DNA of 64,000 nt from positions 1 to 64,000 of the forward strand of contig NZ_CANLVZ010000001.1 of NCBI RefSeq assembly GCF_947494755.1. Reading direction: 5' to 3'. A model generated the notes under the pieces. It did no database searches. It saw only the letters and a list, made by a program, of their open reading frames with translations, and was not told the origin of the DNA. This document shows positions 18,458 through 28,287 of the stretch, in pieces. The first letter of the stretch is position 1; each line of letters begins with the position of its first letter. This stretch comes from an uncultured Tateyamaria sp. (GTDB lineage: Bacteria > Pseudomonadota > Alphaproteobacteria > Rhodobacterales > Rhodobacteraceae). The translations under genes and the position numbers were made by a program.

Positions 18458-19384
18458 ATGCGTTATGATCTGCCACAGGTGCGCGGCACCCTGACCCCGA
18501 ACAAGGACCTCTCAAGCCTCACCTGGTTGCGCGTCGGCGGACCGGCGGATTGGCTGTTCCAGCCCGCCGATATCGCGGATTTGCAGGCGTTCATGGCCGC
18601 ACTGCCGCCCGAGGTGCCCGTCTTTCCCATGGGGGTCGGCAGCAATCTGATCGTGCGCGACGGGGGCTTGCGCGCGGTGGTGATCCGGCTTGGGCGCGGC
18701 TTCAACGGCATCACCGTCGAGGGCGAGACTGTCACCGCAGGCGCAGCGGCCCTTGACGCACATGTGGCGCGCCGAGCTGCGGATGCGGGCACCGATCTGA
18801 CCTTTCTGCGCACCATTCCCGGCTCGATCGGCGGGGCGGTGCGGATGAATGCGGGTTGCTATGGCAGCTACACAGCAGATGTTTTCGAGGGGGCCGAGGC
18901 GGTGCTGCGCGATGGCAGCCTGCTCCGCCTTGGGCCCGATGACATGAATTTCCGCTATCGCCAGTCCGACCTGCCCGCAGGCGCGGTGCTGACATCGGTG
19001 ACCTTGCGCGCGCCCTTGGGCGATGCGGCCGCCCTGCATGCACGGATGGAGGATCAACTGGCCAAGCGCGACGCGACCCAACCAACGAAGGACCGCAGCG
19101 CCGGATCGACATTCCGCAACCCCGCCGGATTTTCGTCCACGGGGCAGGCTGATGACGTCCATGACCTCAAGGCGTGGAAGGTGATTGACGACGCGGGCCT
19201 GCGCGGTGCCATGCGGGGTGGGGCGCAGATGAGCGAGAAACATTCCAACTTTCTGATCAACACCGGCACGGCCAGTGCAGCTGATCTTGAAGGATTGGGC
19301 GAAGAGGTGCGGAAAAAGGTTTACGATTCCAGTGGTATCACGCTAGAATGGGAAATTATGCGCATAGGCGAACCGGGGCAGTAA
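18458..19384 (+). CDS. murB: UDP-N-acetylenolpyruvoylglucosamine reductase MurB
   Basis: FAD/NADPH-dependent enzyme that reduces UDP-GlcNAc-enolpyruvate to UDP-MurNAc. The FAD-binding motifs [21 protein letters not shown] and [12 protein letters not shown] are present, with late S-A-G-S-T-F-R-N-P. The ATG at 18458 gives 308 aa beginning [10 protein letters not shown], the usual family start. An ATG at 18392 would overlap the preceding gene. No tyrosine-loop extension is obvious, so it is probably of the shorter type II form. Confidence 0.95.
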   Translation: MRYDLPQVRGTLTPNKDLSSLTWLRVGGPADWLFQPADIADLQAFMAALPPEVPVFPMGVGSNLIVRDGGLRAVVIRLGRGFNGITVEGETVTAGAAALDAHVARRAADAGTDLTFLRTIPGSIGGAVRMNAGCYGSYTADVFEGAEAVLRDGSLLRLGPDDMNFRYRQSDLPAGAVLTSVTLRAPLGDAAALHARMEDQLAKRDATQPTKDRSAGSTFRNPAGFSSTGQADDVHDLKAWKVIDDAGLRGAMRGGAQMSEKHSNFLINTGTASAADLEGLGEEVRKKVYDSSGITLEWEIMRIGEPGQ

Positions 19385-19480
19385 AAAACCGGCACTATGG
19401 GCAAGGCGGGCCGAACATAAAAATCAAATATCGGCGATAACCAATGAGGGCTCGAAAACGGGCTCCGAGACGAGAGGCAC

Positions 19481-20404
19481 ATGGCGGGTCAGTCGAGCAG
19501 GACGTCCCCGAAAGTGGTTGTATTGATGGGTGGCCCCTCGGCCGAACGCGAGGTGTCCCTGTCCAGCGGGAAACCCTGCGCAGCCGCCTTGAGGGACCGG
19601 GGATATGAGGTGGTCGAGGTCGATGCAGGCCCCGACCTTGCTTCTGTTCTTGCATCCGAAAAACCAGACGCGGTTCTGAACTGCCTGCATGGGCGGTGGG
19701 GCGAAGACGGTTGCGTGCAGGGCATGCTTGAATGGCTGGGCATTCCCTATTCCCATTCCGGTGTGCTGTCTTCGGCGCTCGCCATGGACAAGCAGCGTAC
19801 CAAGGACGTCTATATCGCTGCCGGTCTGCCCGTCGTCAAAAGCATCATTGCGCCCGCATCGGACGTGCGCGCACGCCACGTGATGCAACCTCCTTACGTG
19901 GTCAAACCCAACAACGAAGGCTCAAGCGTTGGCGTCTACCTCGTCCACGAGGCGGCCAATGGTCCGCCCCAGCTTAGCCACGACATGCCCGCCGACGTGA
20001 TGGTCGAAGCCTTTGCCCCGGGGCGCGAGTTGACAACAACCGTGATGGGCACGCGCCCCCTTGGCGTGACCGACATCATCACCGAGGGCTGGTATGACTA
20101 TGACGCCAAATACAAAATGGGCGGGTCGCGCCATGTGATCCCGGCTGATGTGCCCACCGAAATCACCGAGCTTTGCCTTGATTACGCCGTGCGTGCCCAC
20201 AACGCCTTGGGATGTCGGGGTGTCAGCCGCACCGATTTCCGGTGGGACGAGGACAAGGGCGCGGACGGGTTGATCCTGCTCGAAACCAACACGCAGCCGG
20301 GCATGACGCCCACATCCCTGACCCCTGAACAGGCGCTGGCCGCGGGCATCTCCTTTGGTGAGCTGTGCGCGTGGATGGTGGAGGACGCCTCATGCCATCG
20401 TTGA
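19481..20404 (+). CDS. ddl: D-alanine-D-alanine ligase
   Basis: ATP-grasp ligase that makes the D-Ala-D-Ala dipeptide used by MurF. The N-terminal [17 protein letters not shown] motif is characteristic. The central [11 protein letters not shown] loop and the C-terminal [11 protein letters not shown] metal and substrate site are also present. Length is 307 aa. gagagg lies just upstream of the ATG. It is about 96 bp after murB and overlaps ftsQ by 13 nt. Confidence 0.96.
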   Translation: MAGQSSRTSPKVVVLMGGPSAEREVSLSSGKPCAAALRDRGYEVVEVDAGPDLASVLASEKPDAVLNCLHGRWGEDGCVQGMLEWLGIPYSHSGVLSSALAMDKQRTKDVYIAAGLPVVKSIIAPASDVRARHVMQPPYVVKPNNEGSSVGVYLVHEAANGPPQLSHDMPADVMVEAFAPGRELTTTVMGTRPLGVTDIITEGWYDYDAKYKMGGSRHVIPADVPTEITELCLDYAVRAHNALGCRGVSRTDFRWDEDKGADGLILLETNTQPGMTPTSLTPEQALAAGISFGELCAWMVEDASCHR

Positions 20405-21273
20405 ACCGTCGTCGCAGCCCCAAGGCCGATCCGGCCCCCTCGCGCTGGTCGTACCGGATGCAGCGGTTGATGCTGACGCCGCTGTTCCGACTGACCCTGC
20501 GGGCGGGCCTGCCCTTTGCGGTCTCGCTTGGCGCGGCCACATGGTTCCTGTCGGACCCGGACACCCAGACCGCGATCCGCGACGCCGTGGCCGAAACGCG
20601 GGCCAGCATCGAACAGCGCCCCGAATTCATGGTCAATCTCATGGCCATTGACGGGGGTGATCCGGAACTCGCCGAAGCGATCCGCACAGCGATCCCGCTG
20701 GACTTCCCGATTTCGTCCTTTGACCTCGATCCGGCGGCGATGCGGGCCAAAATCCTCGAAATGCCGCCCATCCGCGAGGCGAGCGTGCGCATTCGTCCCG
20801 GCGGTGTGCTGCAAATTGATCTGATCCCGCGGGTGCCTGTCGCGATCTGGCGCACGCCCGAGGGTTTGACGCTGATCGACGAAAGCGGTGTTCACGTCGG
20901 CCCCATCGCGCGCCGTGGTTTGCGGCCCAACCTGCCTGTGATTGCAGGTGACGGGGCCCCTGCCCATGTGAACGAGGCGCTGACGCTGGTGCGGGCAGGG
21001 GGCCCGTTGGGGGATCGCCTGCGCGGGCTGGTCCGGCTGGGCGATCGGCGGTGGGACGTGGTGCTCGATCGCGACCAGCGCATCATGCTGCCGGTCGAAA
21101 ACCCGGTAGGCGCCCTTGAGCGCGTGATTGCCCTGCACGGTGTGGACGAAGTCCTCAGCCGCGATATTGCCCGCATCGATCTGCGCCTGACAGGCCGCCC
21201 GACCGTGCGCATGAACACGACCGCCACCGAAGAATGGTGGCGTATCCGACAGTTGAATTCCGGGACCGAGTGA
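20392..21273 (+). CDS. ftsQ: Cell division protein FtsQ
   Basis: Bitopic divisome protein of the FtsQLB complex. A basic cytoplasmic tail precedes one transmembrane helix (about residues 36-53). A POTRA-like segment follows (around I-S-S-F-D-L-D-P-A through [20 protein letters not shown]), then the FtsQ beta domain. The ATG at 20392 gives 293 aa. The alternative at 20365 would extend further into ddl. The ftsA start follows after 5 nt. Confidence 0.93.
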   Translation: MPSLNRRRSPKADPAPSRWSYRMQRLMLTPLFRLTLRAGLPFAVSLGAATWFLSDPDTQTAIRDAVAETRASIEQRPEFMVNLMAIDGGDPELAEAIRTAIPLDFPISSFDLDPAAMRAKILEMPPIREASVRIRPGGVLQIDLIPRVPVAIWRTPEGLTLIDESGVHVGPIARRGLRPNLPVIAGDGAPAHVNEALTLVRAGGPLGDRLRGLVRLGDRRWDVVLDRDQRIMLPVENPVGALERVIALHGVDEVLSRDIARIDLRLTGRPTVRMNTTATEEWWRIRQLNSGTE

Positions 21274-21278
21274 CAGTT

Positions 21279-22613
21279 ATGACCGATCTATATGACAGCC
21301 AACGCAGCATGCGGAACATGCGCAAGATCGCGATGCAGCGGGGAGTTGTCGCCATTCTGGACGTGGGCAGCTCCAAGATCGCCTGCCTCGTGCTGCGCTT
21401 TGATGGCACCGCCAAACTGGGCGAAGAGGGCGAGATCGGATCCTTGGCCGGGCAGTCGGGATTTCGGGTCATCGGGGCGGCGACTACCCGGTCGCGCGGG
21501 GTCCGCTTTGGCGAGATCTGCGCGATGCAGGAAACCGAGCGCGCCATTCGCACCGCCCTGCAAGCTGCCCAGAAAATGGCCAATATCCGCGTCGATCATG
21601 TGATTGCCTGCTTCTCGGGGGCCGAGCCGCGCAGCTATGGTCTTGATGCTCAAGTCGATCTGGAAGGGCAGGTCGTGTCCGAACAGGATGTGGCCCGCGT
21701 GCTGTCGATGTGTGATGTGCCCGATTACGGCGAAAACCGCGAAGTGCTGCACGCGCAGCCGGTGAACTTTGCGCTCGATCACCGCTCGGGCCTGTCGGAC
21801 CCGCGCGGGCAGTTGGGCAACTCGTTGGCGGTGGACATGCACATGCTGACCGTGGATGCCCCCGCCGTGCAGCATCTGGCCCATTGCGTAAAACGCTGCG
21901 ATCTGGAACTGGCCGGGATCGCATCCTCGGCCTATGCGTCAGGCATTGCCGCGCTGGTTGAGGATGAGCAGGAACTGGGCGCGGCTTGTATCGACCTTGG
22001 TGGCGGCTCCACCGGCGTGTCGATCTTTATCAAGAAACACATGATTTATGCGGATGCCGTGCGCATGGGCGGGGATCACGTGACCTCGGACATTTCGATG
22101 GGCCTGCAAGTGCCCACCGCCAATGCCGAACGGATCAAGACCTTTTACGGCGGCGTTCAGGCCACGGGCATGGATGACCGCGAGATGATCGAGATTGGCG
22201 GCGACACTGGCGATTACGAACACGACCGGCGCACGGCCAGCCGCGCCGAGTTGATCGGCATCATGCGTCCGCGCGTCGAAGAGATTTTGGAAGAAGTACG
22301 CGCCCGCCTGGACGCTGCCGGGTTTGACCACCTGCCAAGCCAGCAGATTGTACTGACCGGCGGAGGCAGCCAAATCCCCGGCCTGGACGGGCTGGCCAGC
22401 AAGATCTTGGGCCAGCAAGTGCGCCTGGGTCGCCCCTTGCGGGTCCACGGATTGCCGCAGGCCGCGACCGGCCCCGGATTTGCGAGCGCCGTCGGCCTCG
22501 CCCTGTTTGCAGCCCATCCACAGGACGAGTGGTGGGACTTTGATATCCCGCATGATCGTTATCCGGCGCGCTCGCTCCGGCGGGCGGTAAAATGGTTCCG
22601 AGACAACTGGTGA
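21279..22613 (+). CDS. ftsA: Cell division actin-like protein FtsA
   Basis: Actin-fold ATPase that tethers FtsZ filaments to the membrane. The phosphate-1 loop A-I-L-D-V-G-S-S-K near residue 25, I-D-L-G-G-G-S-T-G-V in the second half and L-T-G-G-G-S-Q-I-P-G are actin-family motifs. The C-terminal R-R-A-V-K-W-F-R-D-N-W can serve as the membrane-binding amphipathic helix. Length is 444 aa from the ATG at 21279. An in-frame ATG at 21234 lies inside ftsQ. Confidence 0.95.
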   Translation: MTDLYDSQRSMRNMRKIAMQRGVVAILDVGSSKIACLVLRFDGTAKLGEEGEIGSLAGQSGFRVIGAATTRSRGVRFGEICAMQETERAIRTALQAAQKMANIRVDHVIACFSGAEPRSYGLDAQVDLEGQVVSEQDVARVLSMCDVPDYGENREVLHAQPVNFALDHRSGLSDPRGQLGNSLAVDMHMLTVDAPAVQHLAHCVKRCDLELAGIASSAYASGIAALVEDEQELGAACIDLGGGSTGVSIFIKKHMIYADAVRMGGDHVTSDISMGLQVPTANAERIKTFYGGVQATGMDDREMIEIGGDTGDYEHDRRTASRAELIGIMRPRVEEILEEVRARLDAAGFDHLPSQQIVLTGGGSQIPGLDGLASKILGQQVRLGRPLRVHGLPQAATGPGFASAVGLALFAAHPQDEWWDFDIPHDRYPARSLRRAVKWFRDNW

Positions 22614-22788
22614 TCGCAATATCTGGGTGTTGAGCGGACATAGAGTGAACGACAGCAAGAATTTGCCCATATTTTGCGGTAAATCCGCGTTTTAAGGGTG
22701 ACGTTGGGGCCACAAATCGCTAGGATTGTGGGAATTTAGGCACAAAAACACCCGCGAATGCGGCAAACCAGACAGGCGGACCTGATCG

Positions 22789-24405
22789 ATGACATTGAAC
22801 CTATCGTTGCCCGGACATGACGAGCTGAAACCACGCATCACCGTGTTTGGCGTTGGTGGGGCAGGCGGGAACGCCGTCAATAACATGATTGAAAAACAAC
22901 TGGATGGCGTCGATTTCGTCGTTGCCAACACCGATGCGCAGGCACTGCAACAGTCCGCCGCGACAAACCGGGTTCAGTTGGGGATCAAGGTCACCGAGGG
23001 GCTCGGGGCCGGGGCACGTGCCTCTGTCGGGGCCGCAGCAGCCGAAGAATCAATCGAACAGATCGTCGATCATCTGGCGGGTGCGCATATGTGCTTTATC
23101 ACCGCTGGTATGGGCGGTGGCACTGGCACAGGTGCGGCACCCATCATCGCGCAAGCCGCGCGTGAGTTGGGCGTCCTGACCGTTGGCGTCGTCACCAAGC
23201 CCTTCCAGTTCGAAGGTGCCAAGCGGATGAAGCAGGCCGAAGACGGTGTCGATGCCCTGCAAAAAATGGTCGATACGCTGATCATCATTCCCAACCAGAA
23301 CCTGTTCCGTCTGGCCAATGAAAAGACGACCTTCACCGAGGCGTTCTCGATGGCCGATGACGTGCTGTATCAAGGTGTCAAAGGCGTGACCGACCTGATG
23401 GTCCGTCCGGGCCTGATCAACCTCGACTTTGCGGACGTGCGTGCCGTGATGGACGAGATGGGCAAAGCCATGATGGGCACAGGCGAGGCCGACGGCGAAG
23501 ATCGTGCGATCCAGGCCGCCGAGAAGGCCATCGCGAACCCGCTGCTGGACGAAATCAGCCTGCGCGGTGCCAAGGGCGTGCTTATCAACATCACCGGCGC
23601 ACACGATCTGACCCTGTTTGAACTCGACGAAGCGGCCAACCGCATCCGCGAAGAAGTCGATCCAGACGCCAACATCATTGTCGGTTCGACACTGGACACG
23701 GCGATGGAAGGCATGATGCGCGTCAGCGTTGTCGCCACGGGCATCGATGCCAGCGACGTACACTCCGAAATGCCGGTCCCACGCCGGTCGATGGCGGCAC
23801 CTTTGGCGCAATCGGTTGCGGCCGAAGCACCCGCACCGGCTACTCCGATGGCAGACCCGGAACCCGCCCCTATGGCCGCAGCCGCCGAAGAGCCATCGCT
23901 GTTTCAGGAACTTGACGTGAACGAGGCCGCCGCACAGGACATGGCCGAGGATATCTTTGCAGATGACACGCCTGTCGCTGCCGAAGATGACCTGCCGCCC
24001 CCGGCATATCAGCCGCAAGTTGCTGCGTTCGAGCCAAGGCCCGAACCTGAAATGCAGCCTGCCGAAAACTTCATCGCGCCCCGCGCGCCAGCCCCGGGCA
24101 CACCATCGCCCGAAGCGCTGGCCCGTCTGCGTGCCGCCACGCAAAAAGCGGCACCCGCACCGCAGCCGGCACCGGCAGCTCAGCCCAGTGCGGAAAAACC
24201 ACGGTTCGGGATCAATTCACTGATCAATCGGATGACAGGCACGCCCGAAGGGGCTCCGGCGCAGGCACCGGCGCGTCAACAGCCACCCGTTCAGACCCGT
24301 GCGGCGGCTCCGGCCCCTGCGCCCGCGCCTCAACCAACCGAGGCTGTGGACCCAGAACAGGAGCGGATTGAAATTCCGGCCTTCCTGCGGCGCCAAGCCA
24401 ACTAA
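22789..24405 (+). CDS. ftsZ: Cell division GTPase FtsZ with long C-terminal linker
   Basis: Tubulin-like GTPase that forms the Z-ring. The tubulin signature [10 protein letters not shown] lies near residue 108, and the T7 loop N-L-D-F-A-D-V near 210. The globular core ends near residue 320. A roughly 200-residue Pro/Ala/Glu-rich linker follows, then the conserved tail E-I-P-A-F-L-R-R-Q that binds FtsA and partners. The length of 538 aa is typical for Rhodobacterales and much longer than E. coli (383 aa). A 175-bp gap from ftsA leaves room for its own promoter. A strong terminator follows. Confidence 0.97.
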   Translation: MTLNLSLPGHDELKPRITVFGVGGAGGNAVNNMIEKQLDGVDFVVANTDAQALQQSAATNRVQLGIKVTEGLGAGARASVGAAAAEESIEQIVDHLAGAHMCFITAGMGGGTGTGAAPIIAQAARELGVLTVGVVTKPFQFEGAKRMKQAEDGVDALQKMVDTLIIIPNQNLFRLANEKTTFTEAFSMADDVLYQGVKGVTDLMVRPGLINLDFADVRAVMDEMGKAMMGTGEADGEDRAIQAAEKAIANPLLDEISLRGAKGVLINITGAHDLTLFELDEAANRIREEVDPDANIIVGSTLDTAMEGMMRVSVVATGIDASDVHSEMPVPRRSMAAPLAQSVAAEAPAPATPMADPEPAPMAAAAEEPSLFQELDVNEAAAQDMAEDIFADDTPVAAEDDLPPPAYQPQVAAFEPRPEPEMQPAENFIAPRAPAPGTPSPEALARLRAATQKAAPAPQPAPAAQPSAEKPRFGINSLINRMTGTPEGAPAQAPARQQPPVQTRAAAPAPAPAPQPTEAVDPEQERIEIPAFLRRQAN

Positions 24406-24426
24406 ATTCTGGTCACGAACAAATTG

Positions 24427-24461
24427 AAGGGTCGCCAAAAGGCGACCCTTTTTCTATTTTT
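24427..24461 (+). terminator. Rho-independent terminator of ftsZ
   Basis: GGGTCGCC (24429-24436) pairs with GGCGACCC (24441-24448) around AAAA, with two flanking A.T pairs, followed by TTTTTCTATTTTT. It closes the dcw transcript. Confidence 0.93.
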
Positions 24462-24603
24462 AAACAAGGGCTTATATTTGCGTGCGCGTCATGCCGCCTC
24501 GATATGTTGCGCATGTTTCAGACCGTTGCAAAGATTGAGTTGAGTGTTTTGCTGCACCGCAATAACTGTCAATCAGTCAAGAAAATGCGAGCGGGTGGGA
24601 CCA

Positions 24604-25527
24604 GTGCAGACGACAGTCAAAGGGCCAGTAAGTTTTACAGGGTGCGGTTTGCACTCCGGTAAACCTGTGCACCTGACGATCCGTCCGGCCACTGCAGAAC
24701 ACGGCATCTGGTTTCGTCGGACAGACGTTGAAACCGGCGACACGATGATCCCTGCACGCTACGACGTGGTCCGCCAGTCTCCGCTTTGCACAACGCTGGT
24801 GAATGATGCGGGCGTGTCCGTCGGCACGGTCGAACATATCATGGCAGCCCTCGCCGGGTGCGGCGTGCACAACGCATTGGTCGAATTGAATGGCCCCGAG
24901 GTTCCGATCCTTGACGGGTCGGCTGTGCCGTTTGTGCGTGGCATCATGCAACGCGGCTTGCGCCGGTTGAGCGCACCGATCCGGGCTATCGAAATTCTAA
25001 AATCCGTGACCGTGACGCAAGGCGACGCATCTGCGACCCTCGCGCCTACGGATGTGATGCGCATCGATTTCCACATTGATTTCGCGGACAGCGCCATTGG
25101 CCGTCAGTCCAAGTCGCTGAACATGTCCAATGGCAGTTTTGCGCGCGAGTTGAGCGACAGCCGCACCTTCTGCCGTCAGGACGATGTTGAGCGGATGCAG
25201 GCCAGCGGCCTTGCCTTGGGCGGTGCGCCCGGTGTGAACGCGGTTGTGTTCAACGGCGACCGCGTGTCGAGCCCCGGCGGTTTGCGCCATTCGGATGAAC
25301 CCGTGCGCCACAAGATGCTGGATGCATTGGGAGATCTGGCGCTGGCCGGTACCCCGGTGATCGGTCATTATACCGGCGTTTGCGCGGGCCACACGATGAC
25401 CAACCAGTTGTTGCGCAAGGTTTTTGCAACCCCGGGTGCATTTCGGATGGTGACCTGTTCGGACAAACAGGCGGCGATGCTGCCCGGTGCAGGCCTCGTC
25501 TGGGACGAGATTCCGGCAGTTGCCTAA
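24604..25527 (+). CDS. lpxC: UDP-3-O-acyl-N-acetylglucosamine deacetylase LpxC
   Basis: Zinc enzyme for the committed step of lipid A synthesis. From the GTG at 24604 the product is 307 aa and begins MQTTVKGPVSFTGCGLHSG, the normal family start. An in-frame GTG at 24595 and an ATG at 24544 are alternatives. Motifs include V-E77-H78-I-M-A-A-L (general base and zinc His), H-K-M-L-D-A-L-G-D-L (zinc His and Asp) and G-H-T-M-T-N. It follows the ftsZ terminator by about 140 bp, so it needs its own promoter. Confidence 0.94.
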   Translation: MQTTVKGPVSFTGCGLHSGKPVHLTIRPATAEHGIWFRRTDVETGDTMIPARYDVVRQSPLCTTLVNDAGVSVGTVEHIMAALAGCGVHNALVELNGPEVPILDGSAVPFVRGIMQRGLRRLSAPIRAIEILKSVTVTQGDASATLAPTDVMRIDFHIDFADSAIGRQSKSLNMSNGSFARELSDSRTFCRQDDVERMQASGLALGGAPGVNAVVFNGDRVSSPGGLRHSDEPVRHKMLDALGDLALAGTPVIGHYTGVCAGHTMTNQLLRKVFATPGAFRMVTCSDKQAAMLPGAGLVWDEIPAVA

Positions 25528-25630
25528 ACGAGGGCGAAAACGTCATTTTATCCTTGGTTATGTTTGTGGTACAGACAGGCAAACAGCCTGGAACAGGGCG
25601 ATGTTGAGCGTTTCTTGGGGGTAGCAGGGT

Positions 25631-26500
25631 ATGATCGGCGGTAAATCCTTTTTCCGATTCACGATGATCCTAGGGGTCACGGCAATGTTGTCCGCGTGCG
25701 GGGGCGGCAATGATCGCCCCACAACGGGCAGTTTCTTCAATCGTCAGGAGGTGCCGCTTGAAACCTTCGCCGCCGAACAGATCTTTGAGCGCGGCGAGTT
25801 CGAGCTGGAGCAGGGCAACCCGACCGAGGCGGCCTTTTATTTCTCCGAGATCGAACGGCTGTATCCCTATTCCGATTGGGCGCGCCGCGCGCTGGTGATG
25901 CAGGCCTTTGCCCATCATCGCGACAAGGATTACCCCAACAGCCGTTCCGCCGCACAGCGGTTCATCGATTTCTATCCCGATGACGATGACGCCGCCTATG
26001 CCCAGTATCTTCTGGCACTGTCCTATTACGATCAGATCGACGAAGTGGGCCGGGATCAGGGCCTGACCTTTCAGGCGCTTCAGTCCTTGCGTGAAGTGAT
26101 AGAGCGCTATCCCGACAGCGAATATGCAAAATCCGCGATCCTGAAATTCGACCTCGCCTTTGACCATCTTGCTGGCAAGGAAATGGAGATTGGGCGCTAT
26201 TACCTGCGCCGCGACAACTTCACTGCCGCCATTAACCGGTTCCGCGTGGTGGTCGAGGATTTCCAGACCACCAGCCACACGCCCGAGGCGCTGCACCGCT
26301 TGGTCGAAAGCTACCTGTCGCTTGGTCTCACGGACGAGGCGCAAACGGCTGGCGCGATCCTGGGCTATAACTACCAGTCGACGGAGTGGTACGAAGACAG
26401 CTTCAAGCTGCTGACCGGGCGGGGCCTGAAACCGCGCGTCCGCGGCGATGGTTGGCTGGCGCAGGTCTATCGTCAGACGGTCCAGGGGCGCTGGCTGTAA
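25631..26500 (+). CDS. bamD: Outer-membrane assembly lipoprotein BamD
   Basis: Periplasm-facing lipoprotein of the BAM complex, which inserts beta-barrel proteins. The signal peptide ends in a lipobox L-S-A-C23. The rest consists of helical TPR repeats (for example F-E-R-G-E-F-E-L-E-Q-G-N-P-T-E-A-A and Y-L-L-A-L-S-Y-Y-D-Q-I), matching the YfiO/ComL family. Length is 289 aa. It is followed closely by recN, a neighbour order common in alphaproteobacteria. Confidence 0.93.
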   Translation: MIGGKSFFRFTMILGVTAMLSACGGGNDRPTTGSFFNRQEVPLETFAAEQIFERGEFELEQGNPTEAAFYFSEIERLYPYSDWARRALVMQAFAHHRDKDYPNSRSAAQRFIDFYPDDDDAAYAQYLLALSYYDQIDEVGRDQGLTFQALQSLREVIERYPDSEYAKSAILKFDLAFDHLAGKEMEIGRYYLRRDNFTAAINRFRVVVEDFQTTSHTPEALHRLVESYLSLGLTDEAQTAGAILGYNYQSTEWYEDSFKLLTGRGLKPRVRGDGWLAQVYRQTVQGRWL

Positions 26501-26539
26501 ACAATGGGGCGGGTGTCTGCCACCTGATGGGCTGAACAG

Positions 26540-28192
26540 ATGCTGCGCGGGCTAGATATCTCGGACATGTTGATCATTGACCGTCTGGAACTTGTGTTCC
26601 AGCCGGGCCTCAACGTGCTGACGGGCGAGACCGGAGCGGGAAAGTCTATCCTATTGGATTCGCTTGGGTTTGTGCTGGGATGGCGGGGCCGCGCCGAACT
26701 GGTCCGGCAGGGGGCCAAACAGGGCGAGGTGACGGCGTGGTTTGACCTACCTGACGATGGGCACCCGGCCCACGCTGTGCTGGAAGAGGCGGGTTTGCCC
26801 ACCAGTGACGAGTTGATCCTGCGCCGCGTGAACACGGCTGATGGGCGCAAGACGGCTTGGGTCAATGACCGGCGCTGTTCGGGTGAGGTGCTGCGCGCCC
26901 TCAGCGAGACGTTGATTGAGTTGCACGGCCAGCATGACGATCGCGGCCTGCTGAACCCGCGCGGTCACCGCGCCATTCTGGACGACTTCGCAGGTCTTGA
27001 GGCCGCCCGGTCCCGCACCCGTCAGACATGGCGCTCGATGGGCGAGGCGAAGAAAGCCCTTGCCGCCGCCGAGGCCGAGATGGAGGCGATCCGCGCCGAA
27101 GAAGAGTTTTTGCGTCACGCGGTTGCCGAGTTGGATGCGCTGGATCCGCAAGCCGGGGAAGAGGCCGAACTCGACACCCGCCGCCGCATGATGCAACGGG
27201 CCGAGCGCATCCGCGAAGATGTCCAGCGCGCGCAACAGATTCTTGGGCAGGGTGGGGCAGAGGGGGCGCTGAGTGATGCCTTGCGCTGGCTTGACGGCGT
27301 GGCAGAACAGGCCGAGACCCAGCTTGACGCGCCGCTTGCGGCCTTGGGCCGCGCGATGGTCGAGGTGGATGAAGCCAGCGAGGGGATCGCCCGCGCGCTG
27401 GATCAGATGTCGTTCAATCCCAGTGAGTTGGAAGATGCGGAGGAGCGTCTGTTTGCAATCCGCGCCCTTGCGCGCAAACACGGTGTGTCCCCGGATGATC
27501 TGGCCGCCTTTGGCGATGGGTTGCGCACCAAGCTCGCGGCCCTTGATGCAGGTGACGCCGATCTGGGCCGCTTGCGGGCTGACCTGCGTAACGCTCAAGA
27601 GACCTATGATGCCGCCGCGCAGAGCCTGCACGAGGGTCGCGCCAAGTCCTCCAAGGCGCTGGACAAGGCGGTCATGGCCGAGCTTGCCCCGCTCAAGATG
27701 GAGCGGGCGGTGTTCGCCACGCAAATCTCCGATGACACACCCGGTCCCGATGGGCGCGACGCGGTGGCCTTTACCGTGGCCACCAACCCCGGCGCACCTG
27801 CGGGCGCGCTCAACAAGATCGCCTCGGGCGGTGAGCTCAGCCGCTTCTTGCTGGCGCTCAAAGTGTGCCTGACCCGCGAGCAGTCCGGGCTGACGATGAT
27901 CTTTGACGAAATTGATCGCGGTGTCGGTGGGGCCACGGCGGACGCCGTGGGGCGGCGCCTCGCGGCGCTTGCGCAAGGCGGGCAGGTTCTGGTTGTCACG
28001 CATTCACCGCAAGTGGCCGCTCTTGGTGCGCATCACTGGCGCGTGGAAAAGCAGGTGGCCAAGGGCATGACCACATCGCGCGTGGTGCCACTGGCCGATC
28101 CTGACCGCATCGATGAAATCGCGCGCATGCTGGCGGGCGACACCATCACGGATGAGGCACGCGGGGCCGCACGCGCCTTGCTGAGTGGTTAG
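26540..28192 (+). CDS. recN: DNA repair protein RecN
   Basis: SMC-like ATPase used in double-strand break repair. The N-terminal Walker A T-G-E-T-G-A-G-K-S lies near residue 32. Central coiled-coil arms run from about 150 to 370. The C-terminal ABC signature A-S-G-G-E-L-S-R-F is followed by Walker B M-I-F-D-E-I-D-R-G-V-G-G. The length of 550 aa is standard. No clear SOS box (GTTC-N7-GTTC) was seen in the short gap upstream, so it may be cotranscribed with bamD. Confidence 0.95.
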   Translation: MLRGLDISDMLIIDRLELVFQPGLNVLTGETGAGKSILLDSLGFVLGWRGRAELVRQGAKQGEVTAWFDLPDDGHPAHAVLEEAGLPTSDELILRRVNTADGRKTAWVNDRRCSGEVLRALSETLIELHGQHDDRGLLNPRGHRAILDDFAGLEAARSRTRQTWRSMGEAKKALAAAEAEMEAIRAEEEFLRHAVAELDALDPQAGEEAELDTRRRMMQRAERIREDVQRAQQILGQGGAEGALSDALRWLDGVAEQAETQLDAPLAALGRAMVEVDEASEGIARALDQMSFNPSELEDAEERLFAIRALARKHGVSPDDLAAFGDGLRTKLAALDAGDADLGRLRADLRNAQETYDAAAQSLHEGRAKSSKALDKAVMAELAPLKMERAVFATQISDDTPGPDGRDAVAFTVATNPGAPAGALNKIASGGELSRFLLALKVCLTREQSGLTMIFDEIDRGVGGATADAVGRRLAALAQGGQVLVVTHSPQVAALGAHHWRVEKQVAKGMTTSRVVPLADPDRIDEIARMLAGDTITDEARGAARALLSG

Positions 28193-28287
28193 GGCAACGC
28201 CGAGGGCCGCGCGACAAAACGTGGGCTATCGCCGCCTTGGGACTTGTCCTAAGACGGACAGGTAAATGTCATTGCGATCTGCGCCCC

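Noticed and set aside
24544-24603. Extended LpxC N-terminus from ATG 24544
   Set aside because: The extra 20 residues are unlike LpxC, and the GTG at 24604 places the family N-terminus correctly.
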